From NCBI RefSeq assembly GCF_025370935.1, contig NC_133472.1, positions 9,585,831-9,649,830 of the forward strand: a DNA stretch of 64,000 bases, written 5' to 3'. Numbering within the stretch: position 1 is the stretch's first letter; the number at the start of each line of letters is the position of its first letter. A program made the position numbers and the translations under genes. Positions 24,621-35,666 of the stretch are shown one piece after another. The notes beneath the pieces are model-generated. The model searched no databases, was not told the DNA's origin, and saw nothing but the letters and a program-made list of their open reading frames with translations. This DNA is from Choristoneura fumiferana (taxonomy: Eukaryota; Arthropoda; Insecta; Lepidoptera; Tortricidae).

Positions 24621-25050
24621 ACGACCAGATGGCCTAGTGGTTAGAGAACCTGACTGCGAAGCTTGAGGTCCCGGGTTCGATTCCCGTGTCGGGGCCGATA
24701 TTTGTATGAAAAATACGAATGTTTGTTCTCGGGTCTTGGGTGTTTAATATGTATTTAAGTATGTATCTATCTATATTTTTTTTGACCATTCTGATTACTT
24801 TATTATTATAGAATAATTTACAGCACAAGATAATAAAATTACATCAAGTAATTTTTAAAGTTGTAGGTACAATTATGAGTTTACATACATAAAAAGAACT
24901 AACCTAAGATTAACTATTTAATTTAACTTAACTAACTATTTATCCGTTGCTTAGTACCCATAACACAAGCTTTGCTGAGCTTACTTTGGGACTAGGTCAA
25001 TTGGTGTGAATTGTCCCGTGATATTTATATTTATTTATTTTATTTATTTA
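24621..25050 (+). mobile_element. tRNA-derived SINE, second family, interrupted
   Basis: tRNA-like head (GATGGCCTAGTGGTTAGAGA; B box GGGTTCGATTCCC) at 24628-24690, then GTTTGTTCTCGGGTCTTGGG. About 110 bases of unrelated AT-rich sequence come next, then the usual end (CCGTTGCTTAGTACCCATAA, GGTGTGAATTGTCCCGTGAT) and a TTTATTTA tail. Not a functional tRNA: it lacks a proper acceptor stem and belongs to the SINE. Confidence 0.78.
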
Positions 25051-25335
25051 TATATACCTACTAAATGTAATACCAAAGTTTGACATAGTGCGGTGAAAAA
25101 TGAAAATCAGAGAGGAAAGCAGAGCATCACTTCTTGATAACTTTTTATCCAAGCAAATAATTTAATACATATTATCGTATCTTTATATACAGTAAAAAAA
25201 CTGACTGGCTGACTGACTCAATGACTGACCAATCAACGCATAGGTAGCTAAAACTGCTGGATTTAGGTCTATGTACCAACCAGCTCACATAGTGTCGACG
25301 ACGTAGCTGAGGCGTTCTTCAAAGATATATATTAA

Positions 25336-25996
25336 AATGAAAAACCGGCCAAGAGCGTGTCGGACACGCCCAAAATAGGGTTCCGTAGCCATTACGAAAA
25401 AATTAAGTAATATTTTTCTAAGGATTTCGTATTTTATACGAAATCTTCCAAATTAAGGTACATTTTATACCTTAGGCTGCTATTTACTCTTAAACTACTA
25501 ATAATTCTCATGCAAACTAAGCCGTTATAGTTTTCCTTGTGAATTTGATATACTAACTACCATCCTGATCTTTTTCAATTTTTTCCAAACACCGGTTAAG
25601 ATAAGAGGGGGACGCTCGATTTTAATGAAAATTTTCACTTTAAAGTTGAATATTTCGCAAACAAATCACTGAATCGAAAAAACAAACCCCTAATGGTTTT
25701 AAAAGACCTATCCAACAATACCCCACACTATAAGGGTTGGATGAGAAAAAAAAACACCCCCACTTTACGTCTATGGGAGGTATCCAAAAAAATAAATTAT
25801 TTTTTATTTTTTATTGTACCATTTAGTCGGCATAGTTTACATATACAATATTCGTGCAAAATTACAGCTTTCTAGCATTTATAGTCCCTGAGTAAAGCCT
25901 CGGACGGACAGACAGACAAACAGACAGAGACAGACAGACATGGCGAAACTATAAGGGTTCCGTTTTTGCCATTTTGACTCCGGAACCCTAAAAAAG
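25336..25996 (+). mobile_element. Dispersed repeat, family D, full-length copy
   Basis: Starts AAAACCGGCCAAGAGCGTGT, ends GACTCCGGAACCCTAAAAA. Both ends carry a GGGTTCCG block, the inner right side a GACAGACAGACA run. No ORF of note. Typical high-copy nonautonomous lepidopteran repeat. Confidence 0.85.
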
Positions 25997-26189
25997 AACA
26001 CTCTCGTTGCGTTATATGTAACTATGGGTGATTTCAATTTTAAACTTTTATGCAGCTACACATATTTGTATAATGAATGTACTAGCAGTAAAATAATGTA
26101 ACTTTAGTTATATTGTTTACGGTAAAAGTCATTTCTATGTGCCTTTAACCCGTTATATTGTGCCTACGAGCCAGTTAGCAACAGAATTC

Positions 26190-26470
26190 AATCTTTGCGG
26201 CCGCCATCCCTTCCGTATGTGAGCTGCGTAGCCAGCTAAGTGGATCTCCATTTTAACTCCTGAAACAAGCCGGTTGAGGCTTTCAGTCGGATCTCGGCAT
26301 TTGCATGATTGGCATTACGCTGATTACTCACCCCCCTCCCCTCTCGCTCTGTCTCCATCTCGCCCCCAATTCCCCACTCGAAAGTACTCCAGAAAGTGGC
26401 GTTTATTAGCACAAACGTATGCAAATTGGCGTTTTAGAATTTAGCTGTGAGTGTCGAAGACTGATTTGTT
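26190..26470. promoter_or_regulatory. Candidate conserved noncoding element 1
   Basis: Single-copy-looking, GC-richer block. At 26386-26446 it holds TCCAGAAAGTGGCGTTTAT, then CGTATGCAAAT and CGTTTTAGAATTTAG, closely repeated at 27024-27092. Contains an ATGCAAAT octamer (POU-factor type site) and its reverse (ATTTGCAT) near 26299. Enhancer role is inference. Confidence 0.4.
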
Positions 26471-26664
26471 TTTTTTTTAATTCACCGCACGTATGTTTTG
26501 TGGGGAAGTGGTTTACTGTTCATTTACTTATTGCTTGTTTTTTGTTTTTCTTTTCTCGGTTTACGGTAAGATTAGTAGATATTTTAGTAATATTGTAATC
26601 GACGTTTATCGAATCGACGTTTTTAGTACGTTGATTTTGTTCCACCAAATTCGTTCTATTGTAG

Positions 26665-26806
26665 GTACAGTCATGTGCAAAGATATCGAGACGACCAAAG
26701 TTACAAAAATATGTATGTATACACGACTATATGCACTTAACATTATGGTCGTGTTTACATATTTTTGGAACTTTGGCCGTGCCGATATCTTTGCATTTGA
26801 CTGTAC
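26665..26806. mobile_element. Hairpin MITE with GTACAGTCA ends
   Basis: Arms of about 53 bp: left GTACAGTCATGTGCAAAGAT, right complement GTACAGTCAAATGCAAAGAT; both continue into CCAAAGTT...AAAAATATGTA. Sits between the two candidate regulatory blocks. Confidence 0.88.
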
Positions 26807-26989
26807 CTAAGTAAAACACCGCAACGTATAATAACTAAATAATTATGTTTGAAACACGTGACAGTATATTTTTTAAAGGTGTATCAAGGTCCAGTTTAAT
26901 GCTTTCCCTGCCTGCTTCACATAGGTCCAATTGGAAATTAATTAACCCTATTATATACGTACAACATTCCGCAGTAAGTACGGGCGCTA

Positions 26990-27330
26990 ACAGCTCCTGC
27001 CCCGCGACCCGCCCTCGCTAAAAGTGTTCCAGAAAGTGTCGTTTATGTACTCAAAGCATATGCAAATAGATGTTTTAAAATTTTAGGGAGCGAACGCCAC
27101 TTTAGTCCCTGAAGCACTCGCGAATATCAAAATGTAAATTCACCCTTTTATGTTTACAAATCTTGTAAATGAACGCGCTCATTTTATTGACTGTAGCCGG
27201 GTAAACAGCGATGACGCCCGGAGTTATAATTATACTCGTAATTTGGAATGCTCTGGTCATTGATTACGATTTAATCGATCTCCGTTTACGTAAAGTAAAT
27301 TGAGAAGTAGGAAGACGGGTGTCGTCCGCT
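26990..27330. promoter_or_regulatory. Candidate conserved noncoding element 2
   Basis: GC-rich start (CTGCCCCGCGACCCGCCCTC), then TTCCAGAAAGTGTCGTTTAT and ATATGCAAAT, paralogous to element 1. Further right are homeodomain- and bZIP-like sites (TGATTACGATTTAATCGAT, GTTTACGTAAA). No frame is convincingly coding. Confidence 0.4.
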
Positions 27331-28149
27331 TCGGTGCGCAGGCGTCGGCCGCTCTCAGAGGATTGTGTTACCCGCACAGCACACAGCTATGCCAACCATC
27401 CTTAATCGAGAATAGCAATTGCGGTGTGAGAAAACACGTCTAACGAAAGTGTAAAATCAGAATGTTATAGGATCTATTACGCGATGTAAATGAAACACTA
27501 AACGATGGTCGTCCAATGGACCTCGTTGTAAACGCTTAGGTAGTTACTTAATAAACCTAAGTAGTTAGTAAAACAATTGTTGTTTCTGACATCTTTACTT
27601 ACGTTTCTGTTCGTAAGACACTAAGCTGTGGCTATCAAAGGAGTTCGTTACACTGATGAATTTGAATTGATGTAGCCACGAACATAATATTGACTGTTTA
27701 AGTTTATGAATGGATAATATTAAAAATGTGATATACAATATGTTAAGCAGCATTTCGAGAAAATCAAGATTTCTCATTGATAACCATTGATCGTAATATG
27801 TACCTATTTGTAAAAAAACAGCTTCGATTATATTTCGATTGCAATAAATATTGAAAAAAGCAATCGAGCTAAGACATCAACAAGGCTAGTTTCATGTGAC
27901 TAATGAAATAAATACTATTAGACAAGCAAATGGGTGTCGGTTACCAAATGTCACATTTTTCGTTCGTTTAAACTTGTCGGCGCGCAGTGGCGCGAGAAAC
28001 GCGCGTTACGCCCCGTGGACATTTGTACCGACCACATTGATCCCATTCGTTTATCTCATTATATTCAGCTTCAATTGTTATTCATATAAAGATTTAAGGT
28101 ACGGCGTATTTTAATTACACTTTCAATCTTCGGCATAAATCGGGTCATA

Positions 28150-28462
28150 GGTACAGTCGAGGAAACTCAATCACGTACCAGGATGCAACCTTTGTTTCAA
28201 TAATGACATGTTGACATTCCATACGTCTACCAAAGAAATAATAATGTTTACGTTTGTTTTGTTTTATACATTTAATTTATGAATTGTTGTTTTGTTGGAT
28301 TGTCATTCAATCTCTCTCTTCTCAGTGTTTGTCTTGCGCAGTGCCTTAGTGTTTAACTGTTATACTGTGTAAGTTTCTTTGAAATAAATAAATAAATAGC
28401 GAAATTGATTATTAAAACCACCCTCGTACCTACCTAAGTGATTCAGTTTACTCGACTGTACC
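28150..28462. mobile_element. MITE, family P
   Basis: Inverted 23-bp ends: GGTACAGTCGAGGAAACTCA and complement GGTACAGTCGAGTAAACTGA. The internal text ACGTACCAGGATGCAACCTT recurs in the copy at 58357-58504. An AAATAAATAAATA tract lies inside. Confidence 0.75.
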
Positions 28463-28539
28463 TAGATATATTTAATGCTTTGCTTACCCAATCATGCGTC
28501 AATCAAGGCTTCGACTACTGCGTAAAAGCCGCAAAGTAA

Positions 28540-28630
28540 TCCTACTAATATTATAAATGTGAGTTTGTGAGTGCGTGCATGCATGTTTTATTAACTCTTT
28601 CATGCTAAAACGGCTGGACGAATTTGAGTA
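28540..28630 (+). repeat. Lepidopteran repeat end (ACTAATATTATAAATG type)
   Basis: CTACTAATATTATAAATGTG, then CTAAAACGGCTGGACGAATT: a common repeat end. A reverse relative is at 41820-41915. Confidence 0.6.
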
Positions 28631-29664
28631 CTTAGATAATATTAAAAAAAATAGAGGTAGAGGCATTCTTCCGGAATTACAATGATAATTTCGTAAAATC
28701 CCGGAATCTCAATTCAACTGCCAGCCCTGATGAACTACGCGTGAAAAATAGCAGATAAGTAAAGACTAGTTGGTAGTTATTTAAGACTAGTCTTAAATAA
28801 ACGTGTAAAGTAAATAAATCTAGATGGAACGAGGTAGAGGTTTAAGTCTAAGCCACCTGAACTTACGTCACTTCTTGCAAATAGGTACAAAATGTTAAAT
28901 CAAGTCGATGCGTAGTGCTAATGAAACTAACTTTGCCTCTACGCACTTGTATTTTCCCTAATAAAAACTGGCATACATCCACGGCCCTAATAAAGATATA
29001 CAATTTCACAAACTGACCGTGCGATCATAATTCAACCTTTCAAACGAATCCTCTCACAACAGTCCGTACTGATAAAACTTAATCATCGATTACTAAAAGC
29101 AGGCAGCTTCAAACCAGAACATTCCGAGTGTTAACGTGATCGATCGACTGTGTTTTTATGATATGATAATAAGCTACTTTATTCAGTTACTCATATTGAA
29201 TGACCAAACTTTTTTACCAAATCAAAATACAAGACTACCGATCTGGACGCATTAATACTGGACCGGCCTCTGACCGCAGAGCAACTTCTTGTCCTCTCGC
29301 ATTTGCGTCAATTATGGACAGCCACGAGGTAGTTAAACCATCAATATGTATGTACTTACTAATAAAAAAAATGTTGGGTAGAGTCAGCACCAATGACATA
29401 CCTAGACAGTTTAAGAATGAACCGCGTGCCCTTTGTACTATTGCTGTTCATATTGGCTGCCAATAAAATTAAGAAATCATAGCGAAATTGATTATGAAAA
29501 GGTACGTAAGGTACGCGACTCAATCTCCTCGACTGTGTATATTGTGAGTACTTCGGCTCTTATCGGTAAACTTTGGATATGTGGAAGAAAAATGAAAATT
29601 ACGTTAGATAATTAATTACGAGTAATTTAGATCACCACACAGCGATTCTAAATTCGAATCGCTG

Positions 29665-29995
29665 ATGTTGAGAAAGCGATCGCTAAGCTTAAATGGAATT
29701 GAGCCAGATATGTCTGCTAGATGCACCCGCAAAGGTGTGCACACTCAGCCACAGGGTTGGGCACCGCACAATGGTTACTGGTGGCAAGACAGCAGGGGTA
29801 CTACGAAACTCGAAACTCGAAGTTCGTGTGTGCGGTCCCTCTGACACTTATACTATATAACTTCGAGTTTCGAGTTTCGTAGTAGCCCTGCAGGGCGCGA
29901 CTGAGATGACGAGACGACCTAAACGTGGAATTGAGCGAGTTTCCGAAAATAACTCTGGACATGGACATGCCATAGCCCAACAGACAAAAATACAT
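29665..29995 (+). mobile_element. Degenerate RTE-type LINE fragment with inserted MITE
   Basis: Faint RTE C-terminal text (AIAKLKWN, ARYVC, MHPQRCAH before the insert; TEMTRRPKRG after it) interrupted by stops. A foldback MITE (29796-29889) splits it. Old and inactive. Confidence 0.5.
29796..29889. mobile_element. Foldback MITE, family K
   Basis: GGGGTACTACGAAACTCGAA at the left, complement GGGCTACTACGAAACTCGAA at the right. Related copies: 35366-35497, 38731-38836, 38841-38966, 39178-39308. Confidence 0.85.
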
Positions 29996-30841
29996 TATGG
30001 GGTAAAAAATAAAATAAAAAACGCTGCGTTAATTTTTTTCATAGTTATCTAATTTTTCATTAACATAAGCAAATACTTTTCTTGTAACGCAGTCATTCGT
30101 AGACATCGACACCTCGCGATAAGCCAGCGGTTTGCGCCGAGCCAATGGGTCGAAAGCTCGATTGGCTCCTACATTGTACACTGGATATCATGTTCTCACA
30201 GCCTTTTAAACACTGTACAAATACATCTAAGTGTTTGCTTGCCCTCGCCTTCGTGGCTGTCAGGCAATTATTTTTAATTTCTTAAAATGATCTAAATGTT
30301 AACCGGTAAATAAATACACATTTTACTCTAATGATTCGAACACAAACAGTAAGACCTATGTGTCAAGAAAATATTAATTTGATCATTCAACGATGTTGGT
30401 GCATAGACATATTTTGTTTAAATTATCATTCCGCATTTTTCTGATGTTTCTGAATTATTAGAAGTTTTATTAATTACTCTTAGCTCATTACAGGCTAAGT
30501 ACGTAATGATTAGAAATCTTAGATAAATACGCTACTTTTTTCGTAACTGTCAAGTTTTTGATGTAAAATGCTTGAATAAAACAGAAACTTGTATAAAACA
30601 TTTTAGCTCTTATTTCATCCGTTTTCTCTATACTGTTTTACTCTAAAACAATATGTACGTGGCCATTTAATGCATCTATACGCATGGTGTGCTGTATGTA
30701 AGTGTCAACCCAATGGTCTGTCCAGTGGGTGCACTCCGCGGTTGTGGTCGCACTGTAAACGGACGGTAATTCTCGACTAAACAGCGATCTGCTTGCATGC
30801 TGTGCGGTTTAAGAGAACGAGCGATAGAAAGTTGTAGTGAG

Positions 30842-31053
30842 TTCGATCCCATCAAAACATAAATGTGAAATGAGAGTTGTTGACTTCAACGACAAAAGAA
30901 GTGAGATCTAAATGGGTGCCAAGTTGAATGGTCAGTCCTGGAATTTATTTAGATCTCACTTCTTTTGTCGTTGAAGTCAACAACCAAGGCATATATCATA
31001 ATATTGAACTTGGCTCTCATTTCACATTTTCACATTTATGCTTTGATGGGATA
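30842..31053. repeat. Long hairpin with a perfect 38-bp stem
   Basis: 30876-30913 and 30947-30984 are exact complements (start GTTGTTGACTTCAACGACAA). An outer pair continues (CCCATCAAAACATAAATGTG against its complement near 31050) after a 25-base unpaired insert on the right. Confidence 0.88.
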
Positions 31054-31752
31054 TCATTACTTTATGTACAGAAATTATTTGTAGTTACTAAAAATAATAA
31101 AATACAAACACTGTAAGTTACAGGCACTATAAGTAAGTGTTCCTTCCTAATAGAATGAATTAATTGAAAAATTAAAATAAAACTAGCTGGAGCCCGCGGC
31201 TTTCTTTTTTTTTAATTTTCTAAATCTTCTTTTCTAAGCTAACTCGGTCCAGCCGTTCACGCGTGATGCCGTGACCAAGGGAAATATGGATTCATTTTTA
31301 TTATATTATAAGATGATAAAAATTTACTAGTTTCTGATTTATTCCTTTGTATTAACTTATTATTATTAACTCAACTATCTATCTGGATGCCAAATTTGAA
31401 CTTTCTAGGTCATCTGGAACTGGTTTAGAGTTTTGATCTATAGGTGAGTCAGTGATAAAATTGACGAATTTTGGACGGTAATAATATCTAAATAAGTGTT
31501 TGAGATGTGTGTATGAAATTTGAAGTACATAAGTAACTCGCAAGTCTCAATATACGAGCCTAATTTGACATGTTTATGTGAAATAGTTTTTGAGTTATGA
31601 TCCAAATGGTTCGGGTAAAATTACGAGTACACACGGTGCTGCTCGCCAGTTCTGTTAGCTTGAACTTGGCTTGACACGCTACCGCGTATCTAGATTTTGG
31701 CTGTTTAGTTAATTTATTGATTTATACCTACTTTATTGCATATAATATATAA

Positions 31753-32392
31753 GAAAAACCGCCCAAGAGCGTGTCGGACACGCCCAAAATAGGGTTCCGT
31801 AGCCATTACGAAAAAATTAAGTAATATTTTTCTAAGGATTTCATATTTTATACGGAATCTTCCAAGTTTAGGTATATTTTATATCTTAAGCTGCTATTTA
31901 CTCATAAACTACTAATAATTCTCAAGCAAACTTAGCCGTTATAGTTTTCCTTGAAAGTTTTATATACTTACTACCATCCTGAATTTTTTTAAAAATTTCC
32001 ACAGACCGGTTTATATTTTAGAGGAGGGGACGCTCGATTTTAATGAGAATTTGCACTTTAAAGTTGAATATTTCGCAAACATATCACTGAATCAAAAAAT
32101 CGTCGTAGCAAACCCCTAATGGTTTTAAAAGACCTATCCAACAATACCCCACACTATAGGGTTGGAAGAGAAAAAATCACCCCCACTTTACGTCTATGGG
32201 AGGTAACTACACTTAAAAAAAATTTTTTTTGTATTATTTTGTCGGCAGAGTTTAGACATATATTCGTGCAAAATTAGGTACAGCTTTCTAGCATTGATAG
32301 TCCCTGAGCAAAGCCGCGGACGGACAGACAGACAGACATGGCGAAACTAAAAGGGTTCCGTTTTTGCCATTTTGGCTCCGGAACCCTAAAAA
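31753..32392 (+). mobile_element. Dispersed repeat, family D, full-length copy
   Basis: Same start and end as 25336-25996 (CCAAGAGCGTGTCGGACACG to GGCTCCGGAACCCTAAAAAG). Closely similar along the whole length. Confidence 0.85.
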
Positions 32393-32874
32393 GCGAACAA
32401 AAAGCGAATAGTTCTTGTAACCTGACTAGACTCAATTAGGTACAAATGTTTATAACCTTATAATGTCGCTTTTGTTCCAGAAGTCTGTTGCAGATGGATG
32501 AATACATCCAATTCTGCCTTGTATTAGATATGACACTACTTTACATAGGTACGATAGAGCTACAAATTTTAACTTAAACGTAGCGCGCAACGTTCTACCT
32601 ACGTAGCTTCACCTTAACAAATAAACCGTTTATCGAGTCAAGCTACCTCAACTGTGCACTGTAAATCGATATGATCAAGTTAAGCTATTGGTTAATGTAT
32701 AGATGACATGTAAGTGGAGACGAGACGCAGCTACCTCAGCGCACTCACACAACCAACCACGATACCTACACAGTACCTAACATTTATTTTGTAACTATAA
32801 CTAAACGCACGTTTAGGATGAAAGTGACACAATTCGAAATATTCAAATATAGCATAATTCGGTTTTTATTATTA

Positions 32875-33090
32875 TAATTCGATTATCTCTACCAAACATG
32901 ATTTTTGATTTTTTAAGATGTTCGAAATTTAAATGTAATTAAAGTATCGCTTACCGGTAGGTATCTAGGTACTTTAATTAATGTAAATATTAAGATGCAA
33001 CCATAGACAGAAGTTTCTTAATGTAGGTCATTTGCTTATCGTCTCTGAACATTATTATAGGGAAGTTATGATATGGATGTAGATAAAGTG
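32875..33090 (-). repeat. Dispersed repeat, family G (inverted copy)
   Basis: Reverse complement of 23484-23715; AACCAAACATGATTTTTGAT-type text and AAAGTATCGCTTAC are shared, and AGGGAAGTTATGATATG closes it. Confidence 0.72.
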
Positions 33091-33514
33091 ATACAGAGTA
33101 TCGTATGTAACTAGTAATATTTGACTTAGGTTAGGTACCTAGGTATACTTGTAAGCTTATATGGGTTTCAGTTCCGCTGCCTATACCGTGATAGAAAGAA
33201 AAATTGTGGTTAACCACATAACACGACAAACGAAGCAATAGGTAGTTATTTATGCAACTGTATCGTAATAGGGGTCCTTAAAACACGAGTGTGGTTTTAT
33301 GAAACGAAGCGTAGCGGTCACATGAGTGTTTTAAGGCCTAATTATGTACAGATGCATACAAAATTTTATTTACATCCATATATTTAATCCTCTATCATGT
33401 GTTCAAGAACCATTGAGAATGACCTGCATTAACGAGAACTAGATAGGTATGTCTGCTGCTGCTCGTGCGTAAGTTGCGGCGCGCCCCGGTGCTGTAATGA
33501 TGTATGAAATCGCT

Positions 33515-33540
33515 TTACGATACAGATATCTGTATCGTAA
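33515..33540. repeat. Perfect 26-bp palindrome
   Basis: TTACGATACAGAT and its exact complement with no spacer; the half-site TTACGATACAG recurs at 33547-33557. Confidence 0.85.
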
Positions 33541-33808
33541 TGACCATTACGATACAGCCGTGTTCATAATAAAATCCAATGTCGTAATGCTGAACATTAT
33601 CTATGGTTTTTAAACGCATAATGGAGGATTTATTATATGGGTGTATATAAAAATATTTGTGGCTGTTAGCTAGACTCGATTGTCATAATTATGTAGTGTA
33701 GACGTTCAGTAACATTATATTTTTAAAAATACTCGGTTTGTCCAACAATAAAAAGATAATTTAACAAATAAAAAAGATCTTATACATACTTTTAATGTCT
33801 GTACTTAC

Positions 33809-33858
33809 CTGTATATAGTAATGAATGACTGGCTAACCAGATGGACAACGAAGTCGTC
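33809..33858 (-). other. Orphan exon-like segment with strong splice sites
   Basis: Fifty bases bounded by acceptor ATATTTACAG and donor ACAG|GTAAGTAC. One reading is open (DDFVVHLVSQSFITIY), another is open as well. It may be an exon of a coding or noncoding transcript; no neighbour exon was found. Confidence 0.2.
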
Positions 33859-34220
33859 CTGTAAATATTACATTTTTGCTTATGAGATCTCGATCCATAA
33901 AAATCAGCATGCGATTACCTCGCATATCTACATAACATACACGGCCACTATTAGTCAGGGTCGGTAAATAAGGTTTTAAAAACAAGGAAGCGCAAATGGA
34001 CCATTAATGATCGAATGTTATTGGAGTAAATTACATCGTTCTACGCGCTATTTACACGGCAAATTAATTACTCATTGCGTACAAAATGGAATTAAGCTAT
34101 ACAATGAATACTAAGTAGTGTTGGAAGGCATTCTTTGAGACAAGACATGCAACATCCAGGTGATCGCATGCTAGTGTATAATGAATTTGAGATTCATAAT
34201 AAGACCCTGATTACCTGTAC

Positions 34221-34388
34221 AAGCTTTTATTTAGTTTCACCAGTCCCGGTGTCTGTCTGTCAGTAATCAAATCTTGCCAATTAAATTTAACCCTCTTAGG
34301 GGCTGTTTCACCATCCATTGATTAGTGTTAACTGACGGTTAAATGTGATGCCGTCTCTATTTGTTTTGTTTCAATAGACGGAGACGCA
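34221..34388. repeat. Family B end plus half of a foldback MITE
   Basis: 34221-34290 is a reverse family B end (ACAAGCTTTTATTTAGTTTC). At 34303-34388 is one arm of a foldback (GGGGCTGTTTCACCATCCAT to AATAGACGGAGACG) whose second arm is missing. Confidence 0.6.
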
Positions 34389-34597
34389 GACGCAGTTCTT
34401 CGTCTTTATCAATGAAATTGCACAATAGTAAGCTGGCAGGGAATGCGTTAAGGTAGAACCGTGCCAGCAACCGATTTCGCATAATTCAAAAAAATACGAT
34501 GATGTTATAAATTGAACAGATAAATGGAACACTTGAGAGTAAACGGGTCGATAACATACAACTAACGACGAAACGCAACCAGTTTCCATTTCCTTTA

Positions 34598-34741
34598 ACG
34601 CATTCACTGCCGGCAACGCATATATGCGTTCACCCGACTTTCATCTAGTGCCGCTGTCAGTATTCCGCACACATTTGAACGCATATGTGCGTTTGCGGCA
34701 CCTAGCGAAAGTTCGAAAAACAATGCCGGCAGTGAATGCGT
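34598..34741. mobile_element. Hairpin MITE with ACGCATTCACTGCCGGCA ends
   Basis: Exact 18-bp inverted ends (34598-34615 and 34724-34741). Inside are two related palindromes, AACGCATATATGCGTT and AACGCATATGTGCGTT. Confidence 0.82.
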
Positions 34742-35365
34742 CAACTGTATCTAAACCTAAGTCTAAAGGTCTATTTACACTCTCTGTTGATAAATATGTG
34801 AAGATATATGCACCTAAAACTACATTTATTTTATTTCGAATAGATAAACAGAGGCAGCATCACAGATATATGTTACAAAAAATAACAGGAACCTTTATGA
34901 GAGTCAAGAAACAGGCCCTAAATCGCTCAACGTTTGTTATCGACTATAAAAGTCAGCGCTGCCGTTAATTCTCTCATGAATAGTTAGAAGCAGGCACTCG
35001 CGAAGCATTAATAGCTCTCGTTTTTGCACCGACACTATGATTAGTTCTTGTAAAACGGTTATTTCTTGCTGTTACTCGATCGTTTTGCAAAATAGCATTT
35101 GTATCTCGTTCATTAAATACTTACTTCAATACGAGTACAATACGAATAGGTTTCCACATCATTACTCTGGCTGAGCTAGTGCTACGAATACAATAATTAG
35201 TATTTCTATAATAGATACAAACCTTTTTTGTATGCCTTGTTCATATGTTGTAAAATTAAGAATAAAATGGAAATAATACTTCTGATTTGATTTGACATCA
35301 TGAGGATTATGAAAATCTGTCGAAATGCACTGAAGTGAGAATGGTTGTAGGTACGTAATGGTAAT

Positions 35366-35497
35366 CAGGCCCTATACCACGAAGTGCAAAACTCGAACTT
35401 CGTGTGTTGCCGTCCCGCTCACGCTTATGCCATTTAATACGCGAGTGAAAGGGACGGTGCGATACGAACTTCGATTTGCGAGTTTCGTAGTAGCCCC
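35366..35497. mobile_element. Foldback MITE, family K
   Basis: ACCACGAAGTGCAAAACTCG at the left; CGAGTTTCGTAGTAGCCCCT at the right; the centre has TGCCGTCCCGCTCACGCTTA and its imperfect complement. Confidence 0.85.
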
Positions 35498-35498
35498 T

Positions 35499-35624
35499 CT
35501 GAGGCCGTACCTATTGCCTAATGTTTCTGAAACTCGCGATCGCAATCAAATGACAGTTTTTCCATGCGAAATTTGTCATTTTATTGCGATCGCAAGCATC
35601 AGAAACGTTAGGGAATAAGGCCTC
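35499..35624. mobile_element. Foldback MITE, family L
   Basis: Arms share CTAATGTTTCTGA and GCGATCGCAATMAAATGAC in opposite directions. A solo arm is at 50405-50463. Lies directly beside a family K copy. Confidence 0.8.
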
Positions 35625-35666
35625 TGGTATAAAATATAACACATGATATTTATTACTGAAAAGAAA

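Noticed and set aside
24626..24693. tRNA gene
   Set aside because: It has A and B boxes but no well-paired acceptor stem, and is followed by SINE-specific sequence, so it is the head of a SINE.
25900..25960. CRISPR-like or satellite array from GACA repeats
   Set aside because: Simple GACAGACA runs are an internal part of repeat families C and D; there are no spacers, and CRISPR is not expected in an insect genome.
34624..34968. 114-codon plus-strand ORF
   Set aside because: Starts inside a hairpin MITE and has no coding features beyond it.
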